Shown piece by piece: positions 9,080-17,486 of a stretch of 64,000 bases of DNA (position 1 is the first letter of the stretch; every line of letters starts with the position of its first letter). The notes under the pieces were generated by a model. That model saw only the letters and a program-made list of their open reading frames with translations, ran no database searches and was not told the DNA's origin. The DNA lies in the NCBI GenBank assembly GCA_041397845.1, contig JAWKVW010000005.1, forward strand, positions 1-64,000, given 5' to 3'. The position numbers were made by a program, and so were the translations under genes. The stretch is from JAKPQE01 sp041397845. Lineage in GTDB: Bacteria; Pseudomonadota; Alphaproteobacteria; Rhizobiales; JAKPQE01.

Positions 9080-9236
9080 GCGCGCCAGCTTCGGCGACCT
9101 TCGAGGTAGCCTGTCGCCAGACCACAATCAAGCATTGACGCGCGGACTTGTTAACGCGCCGACGATTGCCTTTTCACGCACCGTCGATACGCTGCCGGTG
9201 ACTGTCGCAGACGAAGGCATGTACAAGGAGCGCCCG

Positions 9237-10145
9237 ATGACCGACCTTCCGACCGTTGCCGTTCTCGGTGTCGGACTGATGGGGGCGCCGATGGCGCGGC
9301 GGCTCATCGGCCATGGCTTTGCCGTGACGGTCTGGAACCGGACGGCAGCGAAAGCCGGGGCGCTTGCGGCCGACGGCGCGACGGTCGCCGCCTCGCCGGC
9401 CGCGGCCGTCGGCGATGCCGATGTCGTGCTGACCATGCTCGAGAACGGGCCGATCGTCGGCGACGTCCTGTTCGACAAGGGCGCGGCGGCGGCGATGAAG
9501 CCCGGCGCCATCGTCATCGACATGAGTTCGATCCCGCCGGCGATGGCGAAAGACCACGCCTCCCGCCTCGCCACACTCGGCCTTCGCCATGTCGATGCAC
9601 CCGTGTCCGGCGGAACGGTTGGCGCAGCGGCCGGCACGCTGGCGATCATGGCCGGCGGCGAGGAGGCGGACGTCGCCGCCCTCGCCCCGGTCTTTGCCGC
9701 GCTTGGCCGGGTCACCCGGGTCGGCGGCCATGGCGCCGGCCAGATCGCCAAGCTCGCCAACCAGGCGATCGTCGGCATCACCATCGGCGCGGTCGCCGAA
9801 GCGCTGCTGCTTGCCGCGGCCGGCGGCGCCGATCCGGCGGCGGTGCGCGATGCCATTCGCGGCGGGTTCGCCGAAAGCCGCATTCTGGAGCTGCACGGCC
9901 GGCGAATGATCGAGAGCGACTATGCGCCCGGCGGACAGGTCGCCACGCAGCTCAAGGATCTCGACACAATCCTTGCGACGGCGACCGACCTCGGCCTCAC
10001 CCTGCCGCTCGCGGCCAATGTGCGCGAGCGCTATGCCGATCTCAAGGAACGCCTCGACGGCGGGCCGCTCGACCATGCGGCGCTTCTTCTGCAGCTTGAA
10101 TCGATAAATCAGCCGCATTCGGTCGGATTGAAAACCAAGCGTTAA
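9237..10145 (+). CDS. NAD(P)-dependent beta-hydroxyacid dehydrogenase (3-hydroxyisobutyrate dehydrogenase family)
   Basis: A 302-residue oxidoreductase of the 3-hydroxyisobutyrate/tartronate semialdehyde reductase family. The N-terminal Rossmann motif is VLGVGLMGAPMARRL. The substrate loop VDAPVSGGTVGAAAGTLAIMAGG and the catalytic lysine in GQIAKLANQ are present, as is the C-terminal KDLDTILATA. The length is typical. The start ATG at 9237 is preceded by AAGGAG; an in-frame codon at 9135 gives a poor N-terminus. The exact substrate cannot be told from sequence. It faces away from the tRNA and stands alone. Confidence 0.92.
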   Translation: MTDLPTVAVLGVGLMGAPMARRLIGHGFAVTVWNRTAAKAGALAADGATVAASPAAAVGDADVVLTMLENGPIVGDVLFDKGAAAAMKPGAIVIDMSSIPPAMAKDHASRLATLGLRHVDAPVSGGTVGAAAGTLAIMAGGEEADVAALAPVFAALGRVTRVGGHGAGQIAKLANQAIVGITIGAVAEALLLAAAGGADPAAVRDAIRGGFAESRILELHGRRMIESDYAPGGQVATQLKDLDTILATATDLGLTLPLAANVRERYADLKERLDGGPLDHAALLLQLESINQPHSVGLKTKR

Positions 10146-10195
10146 AATAAATGACCTAGGCTCGGTCCTCTCTCGACCTTCCAGGGAGCGGAGCG

Positions 10196-10375
10196 ATGCT
10201 GGAATTCTTGCGCCTCGCCACTTTCGCCGAACCTCGCGCCGCGCGCGCCGAGGAGCTTGCCGTCACGCACGCCGTCCAGCTTGCCGATGCCATGGAAATG
10301 CTCGGCGATCTGATGGAGCGCCTCGGCTTTCTCGGCGCCAGTGACGCCGGCGACAGCGACCATCGAGGTCACTGA
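10196..10375 (+). CDS. possible small protein (59 aa)
   Basis: An ORF starting ATG with GGAG upstream (GGGAGCGGAGCG-ATG) encodes MLEFLRLATF...GDSDHRGH. Its middle is helical and acidic (HAVQLADAMEMLGDLMERLG). No family is recognised. It begins 50 bp after the dehydrogenase. The RBS and GC-rich codon pattern favour translation, but short ORFs in GC-rich DNA are often chance. Confidence 0.4.
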   Translation: MLEFLRLATFAEPRAARAEELAVTHAVQLADAMEMLGDLMERLGFLGASDAGDSDHRGH

Positions 10376-10507
10376 CGGCCGGACTGGAATCCCGTTTCCG
10401 GCCCCTCACCTGTCCGGGCGGCCGTTCAATAACTGCGCGCATCGCATATTTCGCACAACCCTCCGGTACTAGCCGGCTCAATTTTTTGCGAGCACCGGCC
10501 ATTCATG

Positions 10508-10538
10508 TTGACCTTCCAGCTACCGGACCCTTTATCCC
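10508..10538 (+). promoter_or_regulatory. MerR-type promoter with long spacer
   Basis: TTGACC (10508-10513) and TATCCC (10533-10538) are separated by 19 bp, the overlong spacing used by MerR/CueR-family regulators. The spacer holds an imperfect dyad (ACCTTCC ... GGACCC) resembling copper-responsive CueR boxes. It precedes the cueR-like gene, so autoregulation plus control of the downstream cytochrome c is likely. Confidence 0.5.
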
Positions 10539-10566
10539 TATGATCGACAGATCGAGGGAGAAGAGC

Positions 10567-10978
10567 ATGAACATCGGGACGGCCGCCAAAGCCTGCGGAC
10601 TTCCGGTCAAGACGGTTCGGTATTACGACGAAATCGATCTCGTCAGCCCTGCCCGCAACGACAATGGCTACCGCGCCTACAGCGAGGATGACATTCACAA
10701 GCTGCGGTTCCTGCAGCGGGCCCGCCGGCTCGGTTTCACGATCGGCGAATGCCGGCACCTGCTGTCGCTCTATGAGGACAAGAGCCGGGCGAGCGCCGAA
10801 GTCAGGGCGCTGGCGGTCAGCCGCATCTCCGAGATCGACGCGCGGATCGAGGAACTGCGATCGCTGCGCGACCCTTGAAAACCTCGTTTCGACCTGCCGT
10901 GGCGATGACCGCCCGGACTGCCCCATTCTCGACGACCTGGCCGGCGACAGCGGGCTCTGCTCGCACAGCGGCAGATAG
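10567..10978 (+). pseudogene. CueR/HmrR-like MerR regulator, frameshifted before the metal-binding loop
   Basis: The intact N-terminal frame (MNIGTAAKACGLPVKTVRYYDE ... GYRAY, about 104 residues) is a MerR helix-turn-helix plus dimer helix. It stops early at 10878. In another frame the sequence continues LENLVSTCRGDDRPDCPILDDLAG, which is exactly the CueR/HmrR C-terminal loop with its two copper-ligand cysteines. A loss of two bases near 10871 (GAC followed directly by CCTTGA) explains the break. Family members activate copper export or oxidase genes when Cu(I) binds. As written the protein would lack the sensor loop. Either the base call is wrong or the regulator is metal-blind. Start ATG chosen at 10567. 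Confidence 0.8.
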
Positions 10979-10986
10979 GAGACGCG

Positions 10987-11403
10987 ATGCGCCGGGATAT
11001 CACCGCCTTCATCATTCTCGGCGTCGTCGTCATCGCGCTGGCGGCATTTCTCGTTGCACAGCAAAACAAAGGCGAAGCGGAAACGGCACAGGTCACCGGC
11101 GTGCTCCAGCCGGCGAACCTCTCGCAGACGGGCCTTCAGGGACGGTTGCTGTTCCGCAGCGGCTGCGCCGAGTGCCATGGCTCGAACGCCGAGGGAACCG
11201 ACAAGGGGCCGCCGCTGCTGCACCCCTTCTATCGGCCGGATCATCATTCCGACGGCTCATTCTTCCTTGCCGCCCGCAACGGCGTGCGTGCCCATCACTG
11301 GACGTTCGGCGACATGCCGGCCCAGCCGGACGTCACCGACGCCGACATGGCGTCGATCGTGACGTATATCCGCGCCCTGCAGAAGGTGAACGGCGTCTTT
11401 TGA
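10987..11403 (+). CDS. membrane-anchored class I cytochrome c
   Basis: A 138-residue protein with an N-terminal transmembrane anchor (FIILGVVVIALAAFLVA), a single haem-binding site CAECH, and a probable axial Met in FGDMPAQPDVTD. The C-terminal DADMASIVTYIRALQ helix is typical of small class I cytochromes c. It would carry electrons on the periplasmic face. TAGGAG lies just before the ATG and the gene follows the MerR-like regulator by 8 bp, so the two are probably co-transcribed. Its stop codon directly abuts the stop of the convergent Anbu gene. Confidence 0.9.
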   Translation: MRRDITAFIILGVVVIALAAFLVAQQNKGEAETAQVTGVLQPANLSQTGLQGRLLFRSGCAECHGSNAEGTDKGPPLLHPFYRPDHHSDGSFFLAARNGVRAHHWTFGDMPAQPDVTDADMASIVTYIRALQKVNGVF

Positions 11404-12150
11404 TCAGTCCTTCAACGCGTAGGGCGGCAGCGGAATGGCAAGGTGCGCGGCGCGCAGCGCCTGCGACCAGCTATCGCGCAGTCCGGTGAAATAGCCGTCG
11501 CCCGGCTCGATGCGATAAACGAGCTCGGTCTCCAGCGCCTCGCGCCGATAGACCAGCAGGTCGATCGGCATGCCGACGCCGAGGTTCGAGCGCATCGTTG
11601 AATCCATGGAAATGAGGCCGATCTTCAGGGCATCGAAGAGATCGGTCTTGTAGGTCACGGCGCGATCGAGAATCGGCTTGCCGTATTTGTGCTCGCCGAT
11701 CTGCAGATATGGCGTGTCGGAGGTCGCCTCGATGAAATTGCCGGCCGAGTAGATCATGAACAGCCGGCAGCGGCCGCCGCGCACCTGGCCGGCGAGCAGC
11801 ATGGAGACGTCAAAGCCGTTGCCGCGCTGCTCGAGCGAGGGGCCGTCGGTCCGGTAGACCTCGCGGACGCACTCGCCGAGGAACTGCGCCGTCTTGAACA
11901 TCGAGGGCTGGTTCATCAGCGTCTCGATCTCGCCGGTTTCGGTGTTCTCCAGCCCTTCGGTGGCGATGCTGAGCACCGACTGGGAAATCGCCAGATTGCC
12001 GGCCGTCGCGACAGCCACCAGACGCTCGCCGGGCTCCTCGAAGATGTGAAGCTTGCGGAAGGTGGCGATATTGTCGAGGCCGGCGTTGGTACGCGTGTCG
12101 GCAATGATCACCAGACCGTCGCGCACAAGAATTCCGCAGCAATAGGTCAT
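11404..12150 (-). CDS. Anbu-type proteasome-like peptidase
   Basis: A 248-residue Ntn-hydrolase of the ancestral beta-subunit (Anbu, COG3484) family. The ATG at 12150 is chosen because it places the nucleophile Thr directly after Met (MTYCCG), as in Anbu. The catalytic partners are seen as Asp in IIADTRTNAG and Lys in FRKLHIF. An upstream start at 12231 would bury the Thr. Anbu proteins assemble into helical or ring-like dimers, and a physiological substrate is still unclear. It is the last gene of a four-gene minus-strand cluster with transglutaminase, alpha-E and ATP-grasp proteins, the classic Anbu neighbourhood. Confidence 0.93.
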   Translation of the reverse strand: MTYCCGILVRDGLVIIADTRTNAGLDNIATFRKLHIFEEPGERLVAVATAGNLAISQSVLSIATEGLENTETGEIETLMNQPSMFKTAQFLGECVREVYRTDGPSLEQRGNGFDVSMLLAGQVRGGRCRLFMIYSAGNFIEATSDTPYLQIGEHKYGKPILDRAVTYKTDLFDALKIGLISMDSTMRSNLGVGMPIDLLVYRREALETELVYRIEPGDGYFTGLRDSWSQALRAAHLAIPLPPYALKD

Positions 12151-12260
12151 CGGGTCCCCCGCTCGCCATCGCAGCCGAGCGGCCGCGCCCGGCGCATTGA
12201 TAGCCGACCTTGGCAGTTTGGAATATGGCAAAAACGCCGCGCTGAAGGCGGTGCCGGAAC

Positions 12261-13070
12261 CTATCTGGCCTTCAGCGACACCTTCACGGAGAGTTGTTCC
12301 TCAAGGCCGCCATACCGCACGCCGCGCACCGGCGTCGCACCGAGGCAATCGAGCGCGACGGCAACGCGGACATGGGCGTCCGTCGGGCAGATGCAGTTCG
12401 CCGGATCGAAACCGACCCAGCCGAGGCCGTCAACGAAAGCCTCGGCCCAGGCATGGCCGGCGTCCTGCTTGTTCTCGCCGTCGCTGCGGAACAGGTAGCC
12501 GCCGACATAGCGGGTCGGAATGCCGAGACGCCGAGCCGCGGAAATGAAGACATGCGAGAGGTCCTGACAGACGCCATGGCCGGCAGCGAACGCCTCGGCG
12601 GCGGTCGTTGTCGTCTCTGTCGCGCCCTTGTCGAACTCCATACGCTCGCTGACGCCGGCCATCAGCCGATGCAGGGCACTCAGCGGGTCGGACGCCGAAG
12701 CGCGGCCGATTTCGTCGGCAAAGTCGATGATCGCCCGGTCGGCGGCCGTCAGATCGGTCTCGCGCAGATAGATCGCCGGCGGAAAACGCTCGACGACGCC
12801 GCGCACGACGCCGTGGGTGTCCTGGGTCTCGACGTCGCCGACGGCGACGATGGAAAGCTGTCCGATGGAGCCGTCGATGCTGAAGGTGTGAGTGACGTTG
12901 CCGAAGGCGTCTTCGCGCTTGTCGAGGCGGCAGTCCCGGTCAATATCGATGCGCCAGCCGGAGACGAACTGGCCGTCATGGCTGCGCGGCGTCAGGCGCA
13001 ACGTCTGGATCGCGTAAGTGGCTGGCGATTCATAGCGATAAGTCGTCTCGTGGCGGATGGACAGACGCAT
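12261..13070 (-). CDS. transglutaminase-like cysteine protease (Anbu cluster)
   Basis: A 269-residue protein with an N-terminal beta domain (MRLSIRHETTYRYESP) and a C-terminal transglutaminase core. The triad is visible: C168 in GHGVCQDLSH, H206 in DAGHAWAEAF and D222 in VGFDPANC. No signal peptide is seen, so it acts in the cytoplasm. The ATG at 13070 is preferred over an upstream TTG at 13094, because AAAGG lies before it and the family starts there. Members of this cluster are predicted to make or break peptide or isopeptide bonds together with the ATP-grasp enzyme. Confidence 0.92.
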   Translation of the reverse strand: MRLSIRHETTYRYESPATYAIQTLRLTPRSHDGQFVSGWRIDIDRDCRLDKREDAFGNVTHTFSIDGSIGQLSIVAVGDVETQDTHGVVRGVVERFPPAIYLRETDLTAADRAIIDFADEIGRASASDPLSALHRLMAGVSERMEFDKGATETTTTAAEAFAAGHGVCQDLSHVFISAARRLGIPTRYVGGYLFRSDGENKQDAGHAWAEAFVDGLGWVGFDPANCICPTDAHVRVAVALDCLGATPVRGVRYGGLEEQLSVKVSLKAR

Positions 13071-13090
13071 CGATCGGCCTTTGTCTTCGT

Positions 13091-14032
13091 TCAAAGGAGG
13101 TACTGCCTGGAGATCGCCTCGCCGAGCCTGTTGATATCGGCGATGAACTCACTGAGGAATTCATGCAGGCCGGACTGGAAGATGTCCTCGATGCGGGCAT
13201 TCTCGAGGTGGGCATACATCTGCCGGGCCATGCGCTGGGCCGGGCCCTGCTGGCCATAGTCAGCGGCGATCTGGTCGAGGAAGCTGACGAGATTGGCGAC
13301 GCAATTGCTGAGCGATCGCGGCATCTCCTTGCGCAGGATCAAGAGATCGGCGACGAGCCAGGGCTTGATGTTCTCGCGATAGACCCAGTGATAGCTGGTC
13401 AGGGCCGAGACGGATCTGAGGATCGAGCGCCACTGGACATAATCGAGGCCGCCGCCTACCCGCTCGCCGGCCGGCAGCAGGACGTGATACTTGACGTCGA
13501 GAATTCGCGCCGTCGCGTCGGCCCTCTCCATGTAGGTGCCAAGACGCATGAAGAAGTAATTGTCGGTGCGCAGCATCGTCCGGTAAGCCGAACCATCGAC
13601 CTGAAGCGACGCTTCCTTGATGAAGCCGATCATCTCGTTGAGCAGCGGCCGCGACAGCGGCCGGCCGTCAAAACGGCGCAGGCGCAGCCAGGTGTCGTTG
13701 ATCGCCTCCCAGGTCTCGATCGTCAGCGCCGTGCGCACGGCGCGGGCATTGGCGCGCGCACCCTGGACGCAGCTCTTGATGCTCGAGGGATTTTCCTCGT
13801 CGAAGGCAAGAAACGCGACGACGGAATCGGCCGTCGCCTCCTCGTTGCCCTGATAGAACTGGCCCAGCGCGCCGGTTGCCAGCAGCGCCGATTCCCACTC
13901 GTTGGTCGAGCCCGCATAGTGAGTGGGCAGGGACGACAGGCGCCCTGCCGCCTCGAGCAGGCGTGCCGTGTTTTCCGCCCGCTCCACATAGCGGGAGAAC
14001 CAGAACAGGCTGTCCGCGGTCCGGCTCAGCAT
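13091..14032 (-). CDS. alpha-E domain protein (DUF403)
   Basis: A 313-residue all-helical protein beginning MLSRTADSLFWFSRYVERAENTARLL, the hallmark of alpha-E (DUF403) proteins. It has no enzyme motif of its own. It is always found with circularly permuted ATP-grasp and transglutaminase genes, here directly between them, and a structural or scaffold role in their complex is the usual prediction. Its stop lies at the upstream edge of the transglutaminase gene. Confidence 0.93.
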   Translation of the reverse strand: MLSRTADSLFWFSRYVERAENTARLLEAAGRLSSLPTHYAGSTNEWESALLATGALGQFYQGNEEATADSVVAFLAFDEENPSSIKSCVQGARANARAVRTALTIETWEAINDTWLRLRRFDGRPLSRPLLNEMIGFIKEASLQVDGSAYRTMLRTDNYFFMRLGTYMERADATARILDVKYHVLLPAGERVGGGLDYVQWRSILRSVSALTSYHWVYRENIKPWLVADLLILRKEMPRSLSNCVANLVSFLDQIAADYGQQGPAQRMARQMYAHLENARIEDIFQSGLHEFLSEFIADINRLGEAISRQYLL

Positions 14033-14051
14033 CTTTGCGTCCTTCCTGCTC

Positions 14052-15470
14052 TCAGGTATCGATGACCCAGGTGTCCTTGGTGCCGCCGCCCTGGCTCGAG
14101 TTGACGACGAGCGAGCCGTCCTTCAGCGCGACGCGCGTGAGGCCGCCGGGCGTCACGCGGACGCCGTCCGAACCCGACAGCACGAAGGGGCGCAAATCGA
14201 CATGGCGCGGCGCGAGCCCGCTTTCCACGAAGGTCGGACAGGTCGACAGGGCCAGCGTCGGCTGGGCGATGAAATCGTCCGGATGGGCGGCGAGCTTTGC
14301 GGCAAAAGCCTCGATCGTCGCCTTGTCGGCGTGCGGACCGACCAGCATGCCGTAGCCGCCGGAGCCCCGCACTTCCTTGACGACGAGCTCGGAGAGATGC
14401 TCCAGCACATAGGCCAGCGCGTCCGGCTCGCGGCAGCGCCATGTGTCGACGTTCTTCAGGATCATGTCCTCGCCGAGATAGAAGCGGACGAGATCGGGCA
14501 TGTAGGTGTAGACCGCCTTGTCGTCGGCGATGCCAGTGCCGACAGCGTTGGCGAGCGTGACGTTGCCGGCCTGATAGGCGGCCATCAGACCGGGGACGCC
14601 GAGAGCGGAATCCGGACGGAATACGAGCGGGTCAAGGAAGTCGTCGTCGATGCGCCGATAGATGACATCGACGCGCTGCGGCCCCTGGGTTGTGCGCATG
14701 TAGACGATGTTGTCGCGCACGAAGAGGTCCCTGCCCTCAACCAGCTCGACGCCGAGCTTGTCGGCAAGGAAGCTGTGCTCGTAGTAGGCGCTGTTGAAGG
14801 GACCCGGCGTCAGTACCGTCACCGTCGGTTCGCCGGGAGCAGAGGGCGGCGCGATCGAAACCAGCGTATCGAGGAGGTCGTCGACATAGCCGTCGACCGG
14901 CGCCACCCTGTGCTCGGCCATCAAATCCGGGAACAGCCGGATCATGACTTCGCGGTTTTCCACCATGTAGGACACGCCCGACGGGGTTCGGACGTTGTCC
15001 TCGAGGACGTAGAAGTCGTTTTCATCGATGCGGACGATGTCGATGCCGGAAATCGGCGTCCAGATGCCGTGCGGCACGCGGAAGCCGGCCATCTCCGGGC
15101 GGAAGGCGGGGTTGGTGTAGACGATGTCGGCCGGAATGATGCCGGCCTTCACGGCCTCGCCCTTCCCGTAGACGTCATCGAGGAACATGTTGATGGTGCG
15201 CACGCGCTGCTCGAGCCCGCGGGCGAGGCGCTGCCATTCATCGGCGCCGATGATGCGCGGAATGATATCGAAGGGAATGACGCGTTCCTGGGCCTGGGCG
15301 TCGCCATAGACGGCAAAGGTGATGCCGATGCGGCGGAAGAGGGCCTCGGCCTCCTCGGCCCGATGCTTCAGCAAATCCACCGGCGTGGCATCCAGCCATG
15401 CCTTCAGCGTCTTGTATGGCTCGCGACAGATGTCGCCAACCAGTCCCATTTCATCGAACGCCTGGGCCAT
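14052..15470 (-). CDS. circularly permuted ATP-grasp protein
   Basis: A 472-residue protein of the circularly permuted ATP-grasp type 2 family (DUF404/407). Recognisable segments are PRIIGADEWQRLARGLEQRVRTI (kept short here), FYVLEDNVRTPSGVSYM, TPGPFNSAYYEH, and the ATP-binding VVKEVRGSGGYGMLVGP. The enzyme is predicted to ligate peptides using ATP. The ATG at 15470 is chosen for its GGGAG site, and a GTG at 15488 is the alternative. It is the first gene of the Anbu cluster, ahead of alpha-E by 19 bp. Confidence 0.92.
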   Translation of the reverse strand: MAQAFDEMGLVGDICREPYKTLKAWLDATPVDLLKHRAEEAEALFRRIGITFAVYGDAQAQERVIPFDIIPRIIGADEWQRLARGLEQRVRTINMFLDDVYGKGEAVKAGIIPADIVYTNPAFRPEMAGFRVPHGIWTPISGIDIVRIDENDFYVLEDNVRTPSGVSYMVENREVMIRLFPDLMAEHRVAPVDGYVDDLLDTLVSIAPPSAPGEPTVTVLTPGPFNSAYYEHSFLADKLGVELVEGRDLFVRDNIVYMRTTQGPQRVDVIYRRIDDDFLDPLVFRPDSALGVPGLMAAYQAGNVTLANAVGTGIADDKAVYTYMPDLVRFYLGEDMILKNVDTWRCREPDALAYVLEHLSELVVKEVRGSGGYGMLVGPHADKATIEAFAAKLAAHPDDFIAQPTLALSTCPTFVESGLAPRHVDLRPFVLSGSDGVRVTPGGLTRVALKDGSLVVNSSQGGGTKDTWVIDT

Positions 15471-15544
15471 CAGACCGTCTCCCGGCACGTCACCGCACCT
15501 TCACAAACCCTTGACAGCAAGCCTCGTACCAACCCGCTAGCCAC

Positions 15545-15557
15545 TGAAATCATTTCA
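15545..15557. promoter_or_regulatory. 13-bp palindrome upstream of the Anbu cluster
   Basis: TGAAATCATTTCA is a perfect dyad 75 bp upstream of the ATP-grasp start. It sits in the 256-bp spacer between that gene and radC. No clear -35/-10 pair is seen around it. It may be an operator for the cluster, but this is only a pattern. Confidence 0.3.
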
Positions 15558-15726
15558 AATTTGACTGCCCGATGCCAGACAAAAGGCAATGACGCCCAAT
15601 AAACAGGCAGCAAAATGTGCAGGTGCCGAGATTTTGTCGGTGCGACGCTGTATCGAGCGGCAAGAGTTCAAAAAGCGGGCGGTAAAAAACCGGCTCCGGC
15701 CAATCAGCGACTCGACTTGATGGCGA

Positions 15727-16428
15727 TCAGAGCAGTTTCAAGCCGCGGAAGCTCGCATGGCCTTCGCGGCCGACGACGATGTGGTCGTGCACGGTGATGC
15801 CGAGCGGTGCGGCGATGTCGACGATCGACCGGGTCATCTGGATATCGGCCCGCGACGGCGTCGGATCGCCCGAGGGATGGTTGTGGACGAGGATCAGCGC
15901 GGTCGAGGACAGCTCGAGGGCGCGCTTGACGATCTCGCGCGGATAGACCGGCGTGTGATCCACCGTGCCGGACTGCTGCACCTCGTCGGCGATGACCGTG
16001 TTCTTCTTGTCGAGGAAGAGAACGCGGAACTGTTCCTTTTCGGCGAAGGCCATGGTCGTGCGGCAATAGTCGATGACCGAGCTCCAGGACGACAGCACCG
16101 GCCGCTTGCGCAGCTCGCCCCTCGCGATGCGCTGGGCGGCGGCAAAGACGATGGCAAGATCGGTGGCAACGCTCTCGCCGACGCCCGGCACCTCGCGCAG
16201 CAAGGCCGGCGGGGCAGTCATCGTCTCGGCGAAGGAGCCGAAGCGCTCGATCAGCTTCTTGGCGAGCGGCTTGACGTCGCGGCGCGGCAGAACGCGAAAC
16301 AGGACAAGCTCCAGAAGCTCGTAGTCGGCGAGCGCGTCGGCGCCCGCCTCACGGAAGCGCTGGCGCAGCCGCTCGCGATGGCCGTGATAGTGCGGCTCGC
16401 TTCCGGCAGTGTCCTCGAACCCGCTCAT
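15727..16428 (-). CDS. radC: RadC/JAB-domain protein
   Basis: A 233-residue protein with an N-terminal helix-hairpin-helix region (REVPGVGESVATDLAIVFA) and a C-terminal JAMM metalloprotease-like domain. The metal motif is HNHPSGDPTPSRAD. Despite the name its role in DNA repair is doubtful, and no function is established for the family. It follows the methionine aminopeptidase by 19 bp on the same strand, so the two likely share a transcript. Confidence 0.93.
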   Translation of the reverse strand: MSGFEDTAGSEPHYHGHRERLRQRFREAGADALADYELLELVLFRVLPRRDVKPLAKKLIERFGSFAETMTAPPALLREVPGVGESVATDLAIVFAAAQRIARGELRKRPVLSSWSSVIDYCRTTMAFAEKEQFRVLFLDKKNTVIADEVQQSGTVDHTPVYPREIVKRALELSSTALILVHNHPSGDPTPSRADIQMTRSIVDIAAPLGITVHDHIVVGREGHASFRGLKLL

Positions 16429-16447
16429 GGCACGTTCCGAAGCCGGA

Positions 16448-17275
16448 TCACCTGTTGTAGGGCGGACAATCGAGACCGGCCGGCGATTTGGTGAAGATCT
16501 CGCAGCCGGTCTCGGTAACGCCGATAGAGTGTTCGAACTGGGCCGACAGCGAGCGGTCGCGGGTCACCGCAGTCCAGCCGTCGCTGAGGATTTTGACGTT
16601 CGGCCGGCCGAGATTGATCATCGGCTCGATGGTGAAGAACATGCCGGGCTTCAGCTCGACGCCCTCGCCGCGCCGGCCGTAGTGCAGGATGTTCGGCGCA
16701 TCGTGGAACAGTCGGCCGAGGCCGTGGCCGCAGAAATCGCGCACGACGGAGCAGCGCTCGCCCTCGACATATTCCTGGATGGCGGCGCCGATGTCGCCGG
16801 TGGTCGCGCCGGGACGCACCTCGGCGATGCCACGCATCATCGATTCATAGGTCACCTCGACCAGCCGCTCGGCGGCGCGCTTGCAGGCGCCGACCGGGTA
16901 CATGCGGCTCGAGTCGCCGTGCCAGCCATCGACGATGAAGGTAACGTCGATGTTGACGATGTCGCCCTCGCGCAGCGGCTTGTCGTTCGGAATGCCGTGG
17001 CAGACGACATGATTGATCGAGGTGCAGCTCGACCGGGTGTAGCCGCGATAGCCGAGCGTCGCCGGCAGGGCGCCGCGATCGAGCCCGAACTGATGGACGA
17101 AATTGTCGATCTCTAGGGTCGTCACGCCCGGCCGCACGATATCAGCCAGCGCATCAAGGGATTCTGCCGCAATCCGCCCGGCGCGACGCATGCCCTCGAA
17201 GGCCGCGGCGTCGTGCAGCTTGATATGGCCGTTGTTCTTCAGCGGCGCGACCGCCGCCTCCACATAAGTCACCAT
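16448..17275 (-). CDS. map: type I methionine aminopeptidase
   Basis: A 275-residue metalloenzyme that removes the initiator Met from nascent proteins. The substrate His is in VCHGIP. The two-metal ligands are visible as D in VNIDVT, D in DSSRMYPVG, H in GHGLGR, E in TIEPM and E in QFEHS. The length is typical of type I without a long extension. It is upstream of radC on the minus strand. A divergent methyltransferase gene starts 212 bp away. Confidence 0.97.
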   Translation of the reverse strand: MVTYVEAAVAPLKNNGHIKLHDAAAFEGMRRAGRIAAESLDALADIVRPGVTTLEIDNFVHQFGLDRGALPATLGYRGYTRSSCTSINHVVCHGIPNDKPLREGDIVNIDVTFIVDGWHGDSSRMYPVGACKRAAERLVEVTYESMMRGIAEVRPGATTGDIGAAIQEYVEGERCSVVRDFCGHGLGRLFHDAPNILHYGRRGEGVELKPGMFFTIEPMINLGRPNVKILSDGWTAVTRDRSLSAQFEHSIGVTETGCEIFTKSPAGLDCPPYNR

Positions 17276-17486
17276 GAAAGAGTCTCCGGAACCGTCGCCG
17301 CTAACCTAGTGCATAGACCCTGCAAGTTGAACCTGTTCGACCGACGGAATTTTCAGGATCGTGTGAAGCTTGTGCGATTGACGTCACCCGGCATTTGGGT
17401 TTCAAGCCGCAGCGATAACCCATTATGATGCGGCACAGCACCGGCAGGCTCCGGTGCCCCGCCGCGATCGATTTCCGGAACGAGAC

